Shown one piece after another: positions 61,445-64,000 of a stretch of 64,000 nucleotides of DNA. Every line of letters begins with the position of its first letter. The first letter of the stretch is position 1. The stretch is from CAYSFW01 sp050329935 (GTDB taxonomy: Bacteria; Pseudomonadota; Gammaproteobacteria; UWMA-0217). A model generated the notes under the pieces. It did no database searches, was not told the DNA's origin, and saw only the letters and a list, made by a program, of their open reading frames with translations. Made by a program: the position numbers and the translations under genes. The DNA lies in assembly GCA_050329935.1 (NCBI GenBank), contig JBHJOI010000079.1, positions 1 to 64,000 on the forward strand, given 5' to 3'.

Positions 61445-61871
61445 GGGTTCTTTACCTTCAGTGTGTAGATACAAAAGGATCCGTATCGTGTATGGACAGA
61501 CAATTAATGTTATGACTTGCAATTACGATGCCATGACGAGATACGACTCATGGCGCAATTTACGCCGCTGGTCGGAAGCGAGTTTGAAGCAGTTCCGTCC
61601 AGCGACGATTTCTTGCCACATACGGTGGCAGTTTTTCGCCATTCTGGCCATTTTTTAATGTCTTGGGTCGCGCCGCTCGATCATTGGTAATGCCAATGGC
61701 TTGATGGCGCGATCCGTGGCGCCGATATGACATGCACCAACATGCGAGACAACGCAATCCCGTTTTGCGCTGCCAACTCGATCAAAAAACCATGCGGCCG
61801 TTAAGCTTCGGCGTTGCAATTAGGTAGGTATCCGGTGCTAGACTCGTGGAGATTTGAACGGAGGATCATCA
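61445..61871. other. Divergent intergenic region upstream of the che operon
   Basis: 427 bases, AT-richer than its surroundings, between cheY (minus) and a hypothetical gene (plus). It must hold the che operon promoter; I found no clear flagellar-type (sigma-28) or sigma-54 site. A CATTGG/CCAATG inverted repeat sits at 61682-61698. Confidence 0.5.
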
Positions 61872-62519
61872 ATGGCAGTCAACGCCAAGAAAAATCAATC
61901 GGAGCCGCACAAGGGCAAGAGCCCTGTCGAATCGGTTGACTCGGACGATTACGCCCCAACTACCGTACTCGACTTATACGTTGGGCAAGACCGCCAGATC
62001 GCACTGGCTGCGGTCGCGGCTCATTTGCGCGCGTCGGAAGCCAAGGAGGATCAGGACTACGATCAGGACTCCATTACCGTCGAGACGCCCGCTTCATTCA
62101 GCTCCGAACGCGACGACGAGATCATTGATACCGATTCCGATCTGGACCCGACCCTCGTCGAGGAATCGTCGATCATGACCGAGCTTGCCTTCAACAAGCA
62201 AGCGTTTCTGCGGTATCAGGAGGTGAAAGCCCATATCAAGAGTTTCGAGCGGTACATCGGCAAGGACCATGAGGTTGGGATCAACTTCAAGCATTATTTC
62301 GAGTACGCGCAATCCCGCCTGCGGGTCGTCGCTGTTTATGCCTCCGGCTCCGTGAGCTTTCTTGGTCAGAACGACGAAGGGCAAATGGTGAATTATTTTG
62401 ACCACATCGACGACGTCTGCTTTACGCTGGTTCAGCTACCGCGCGTCGACGCCGAATTGCCGCGCCGCGACATCGTTTTTTGCTATACCTCGGACGGCAA
62501 GCTGGAGCATCTTGAGTAA
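61872..62519 (+). CDS. Conserved-looking hypothetical protein
   Basis: 215 residues. The first 110 residues are charged and low in complexity, with acidic runs (EDQDYDQDSITVETP, DTDSDLDPTLVEESS). The C-terminal half is compact: AFLRYQEVKAHIKSFERYIG, HYFEYAQSRLRVVAVYASGS, VSFLGQNDEGQMVNYFDHID. GGAGG precedes the ATG at 61872. I do not recognise the family. No signal or membrane segment. It is divergent from the che operon. Confidence 0.75.
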   Translation: MAVNAKKNQSEPHKGKSPVESVDSDDYAPTTVLDLYVGQDRQIALAAVAAHLRASEAKEDQDYDQDSITVETPASFSSERDDEIIDTDSDLDPTLVEESSIMTELAFNKQAFLRYQEVKAHIKSFERYIGKDHEVGINFKHYFEYAQSRLRVVAVYASGSVSFLGQNDEGQMVNYFDHIDDVCFTLVQLPRVDAELPRRDIVFCYTSDGKLEHLE

Positions 62520-62540
62520 CGCGCCTCGGTCGAGAATCCT

Positions 62541-64000
62541 CTAGCCCTTACGAAACAGCGCTGGCGGCGACACGCGTAACAGGCCTTGCAACATTAGTAC
62601 GCTCCCCAGGCCGAGCAAGATCCAGGCACCCGCGATGCCGATCGCCAGCGTCGCCCACTGAATAGGGTAGTCCATTCCGAACAGCTGCCGAATCAGCAGT
62701 GTCGTCGCGAGTTCCGCGACCAGTCCGGCCACCGCACCCGCGACCATGCCGATCGTCAGAAATTCCAGCCATAGCCGCTGCCGCAATTGACGAGCGGTCG
62801 CCCCGAGCGCCTTAAGCAGCGCGATCTCTCGGGTTCGCTCCTCGCGCTGAGCCAACAGCAGCGTAAGCAGCACCGAAAGCGCGACGCCCAGAACCAGAGT
62901 AAACACGAGAATTAGCACTTGGGACGCGAGGTCGAGCACGCGCCTGACTTGTTGCAGAATCGCGCGCACATCCAGCACCGTCACCGAAGGAAAGGCCTGC
63001 ACCATGCGTGCGATCAGCCCTGAGCGTTCGGAGCTGATGTGCAAACTGGTGATGGCGGTACGCGGCAACTGCTCCAGGCGTTGCTGGGTAAGAAAAACGA
63101 AAAAGTTCGGCCGGACGCTCTCCCAGCGCACCGTGCGCAGACTCATGATCGACTCGGTGATCAGGGTACCCCCGACATCGAACGTGAGCGTGTCACCCAA
63201 CGCAAGGCCGAGCGTTTTCGCGATCCCCTGCTCCACCGATAGGCCTTCGGCTTGATCGGTCGCGAACCACTCGCCCGCGACGATTCTGTTGTCGTCGGGT
63301 AGAACTCGCGCCGCCGACAGATTGAACTCGCGATCGACCAGACGTTGCGCGCGCGGATGATCGAATTGTTCGGGCACGATCGGACGTCCGTTATGCTCGA
63401 TCAAGCGCCCTCGCGCCATCGGATACAGGGCGACCGACGTCATCCCTTCGTCCCGCAACAGCGCCGCGACACCCGCTTCCTCGTCCGGTTGAATGTTGAT
63501 CAGAAAGTGATTCGGGGCGTCGACCGGAATTTGTTGCTCCCACGCCAGGAGCAACTGGTCCTTGACCTGGGTTAGCACCAACCCGAGGGTCAACACCGAA
63601 CCCAACGTGATCGCGAGCACCAGGCCACGGCGTGGCTGATGGGTCAGCCACCGCCAACGGCCATGCTCCGGCGCATGACGCAACGCGCCAATCAACCCGG
63701 CCGCCGCAGCCCATTGCAGCAGCAACAATGCGGACAGAACCAGCACGCCCACGAGACTCAAGCGTGGATTTCCGGTCTGAATGACGACCAAAACGGCAAG
63801 TAGCGGAAATGCCAACGCAACCCACCAGAGGGTACGCGGCTCGGCGCTGAGGTGTTCATCGCGCAATGCCCGGGCAGGTGGGGTATTGATCAGCTTCCAG
63901 ACCTGCGGCCCCGAGAACAACGCGAGGAGCACCGCGATCCAGGCCAGACTGAGCAGCACCGGGCGCGCTTGTGGCGGCGCCAACGGAAAATCGGCGACCG
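62541..64000 (-). CDS. FtsX-like ABC permease (YbbP type), 5' end outside the window
   Basis: The C-terminal 486 or so residues of a large permease that continues past the right edge. The frame is open to the last base (upstream residues VADFPLAPPQARP). Visible parts: a helix LLSLAWIAVLLALFSGPQVW, a long periplasmic segment with NHFLINIQPDEEAGVAALLR, and a final FtsX core (VLILVFTLVLGVALSVLLTLLLAQREER, REIALLKALGATARQLRQRL, then three more helices). Relatives pair with a LolD-like ATPase in lipid or lipoprotein transport. Confidence 0.9.
   Translation of the reverse strand, partial: VADFPLAPPQARPVLLSLAWIAVLLALFSGPQVWKLINTPPARALRDEHLSAEPRTLWWVALAFPLLAVLVVIQTGNPRLSLVGVLVLSALLLLQWAAAAGLIGALRHAPEHGRWRWLTHQPRRGLVLAITLGSVLTLGLVLTQVKDQLLLAWEQQIPVDAPNHFLINIQPDEEAGVAALLRDEGMTSVALYPMARGRLIEHNGRPIVPEQFDHPRAQRLVDREFNLSAARVLPDDNRIVAGEWFATDQAEGLSVEQGIAKTLGLALGDTLTFDVGGTLITESIMSLRTVRWESVRPNFFVFLTQQRLEQLPRTAITSLHISSERSGLIARMVQAFPSVTVLDVRAILQQVRRVLDLASQVLILVFTLVLGVALSVLLTLLLAQREERTREIALLKALGATARQLRQRLWLEFLTIGMVAGAVAGLVAELATTLLIRQLFGMDYPIQWATLAIGIAGAWILLGLGSVLMLQGLLRVSPPALFRKG

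Noticed and set aside
61445..61871. Flagellar sigma-28 promoter upstream of the che operon
   Set aside because: No convincing TAAA-N15-GCCGATAA-like site was found on the minus strand, and no flagellar genes are in the window.

Overview
The window is chromosomal DNA of a high-GC gammaproteobacterium. This is supported by the fabA-fabB pair, the dnaX-ybaB-recR block with a small SRP RNA beside dnaX, a protein acetyltransferase of the Pat/YfiQ type, orn, rsgA and pdxH. I cannot name the genus. A periplasmic quinoprotein alcohol dehydrogenase system points to growth on short alcohols. A possible phasin start with TGC-rich palindromic sites at the left edge hints at polyhydroxyalkanoate storage. 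No tRNA, rRNA, CRISPR array, insertion sequence or phage gene was found.

Layout. (1) 1-945: start of a possible phasin gene, then a long intergenic stretch with one repeat copy. (2) 945-14462: hsp20, then a locus of pterin/flavin-type enzymes: GTP cyclohydrolase II with a dead RibB-like domain, a RibD reductase without its deaminase, a PTPS-like protein lacking key residues, a GT4 glycosyltransferase, a methyltransferase and an MDR dehydrogenase. It is followed by a CDP-alcohol phosphatidyltransferase, YceI, a membrane sulfatase-fold enzyme and an FkbM methyltransferase. An nfeD-SPFH pair lies inside it. This set is my main candidate for an undescribed pathway. (3) 14692-21402: DUF2189 and DUF2788 membrane proteins, Pat, a DUF1460 hydrolase and a PQQ sugar dehydrogenase. 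(4) 21570-31435: a PilB/GspE-like ATPase with an unusual N-terminus, cpdA, ung, pdxH, a SprT-like metalloprotease, a lipoprotein, slyD, fabA and fabB. (5) 31599-40073: a six-gene quinoprotein operon (alcohol dehydrogenase with the lanthanide-type Asp-x-Asp signature, PedF cytochrome, binding protein, SoxYZ-like carrier, metallo-beta-lactamase fold protein, CXXCW protein), divergent from a sigma-54 activator. A GG-N10-GC promoter and an 18-bp perfect palindrome lie between them. (6) 40294-50850: housekeeping genes and the SRP RNA. (7) 50965-61444: a complete minus-strand chemotaxis operon (cheY, cheA, cheW, MCP, STAS, a CheZ-like candidate, cheR, cheD, cheB, cheY, a CheX-like candidate) with no flagellar genes nearby. 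(8) 61872-64000: a hypothetical gene and a truncated FtsX-type permease.

A family of about nine intergenic inverted-repeat elements, roughly 100-140 bp each, is scattered over the first 38 kb. Outer arms of up to 20 perfectly paired bases enclose an inner hairpin and are followed by a conserved tail. One copy keeps its pairing through compensatory changes, which suggests selection on, or recent mobility of, a folded form.
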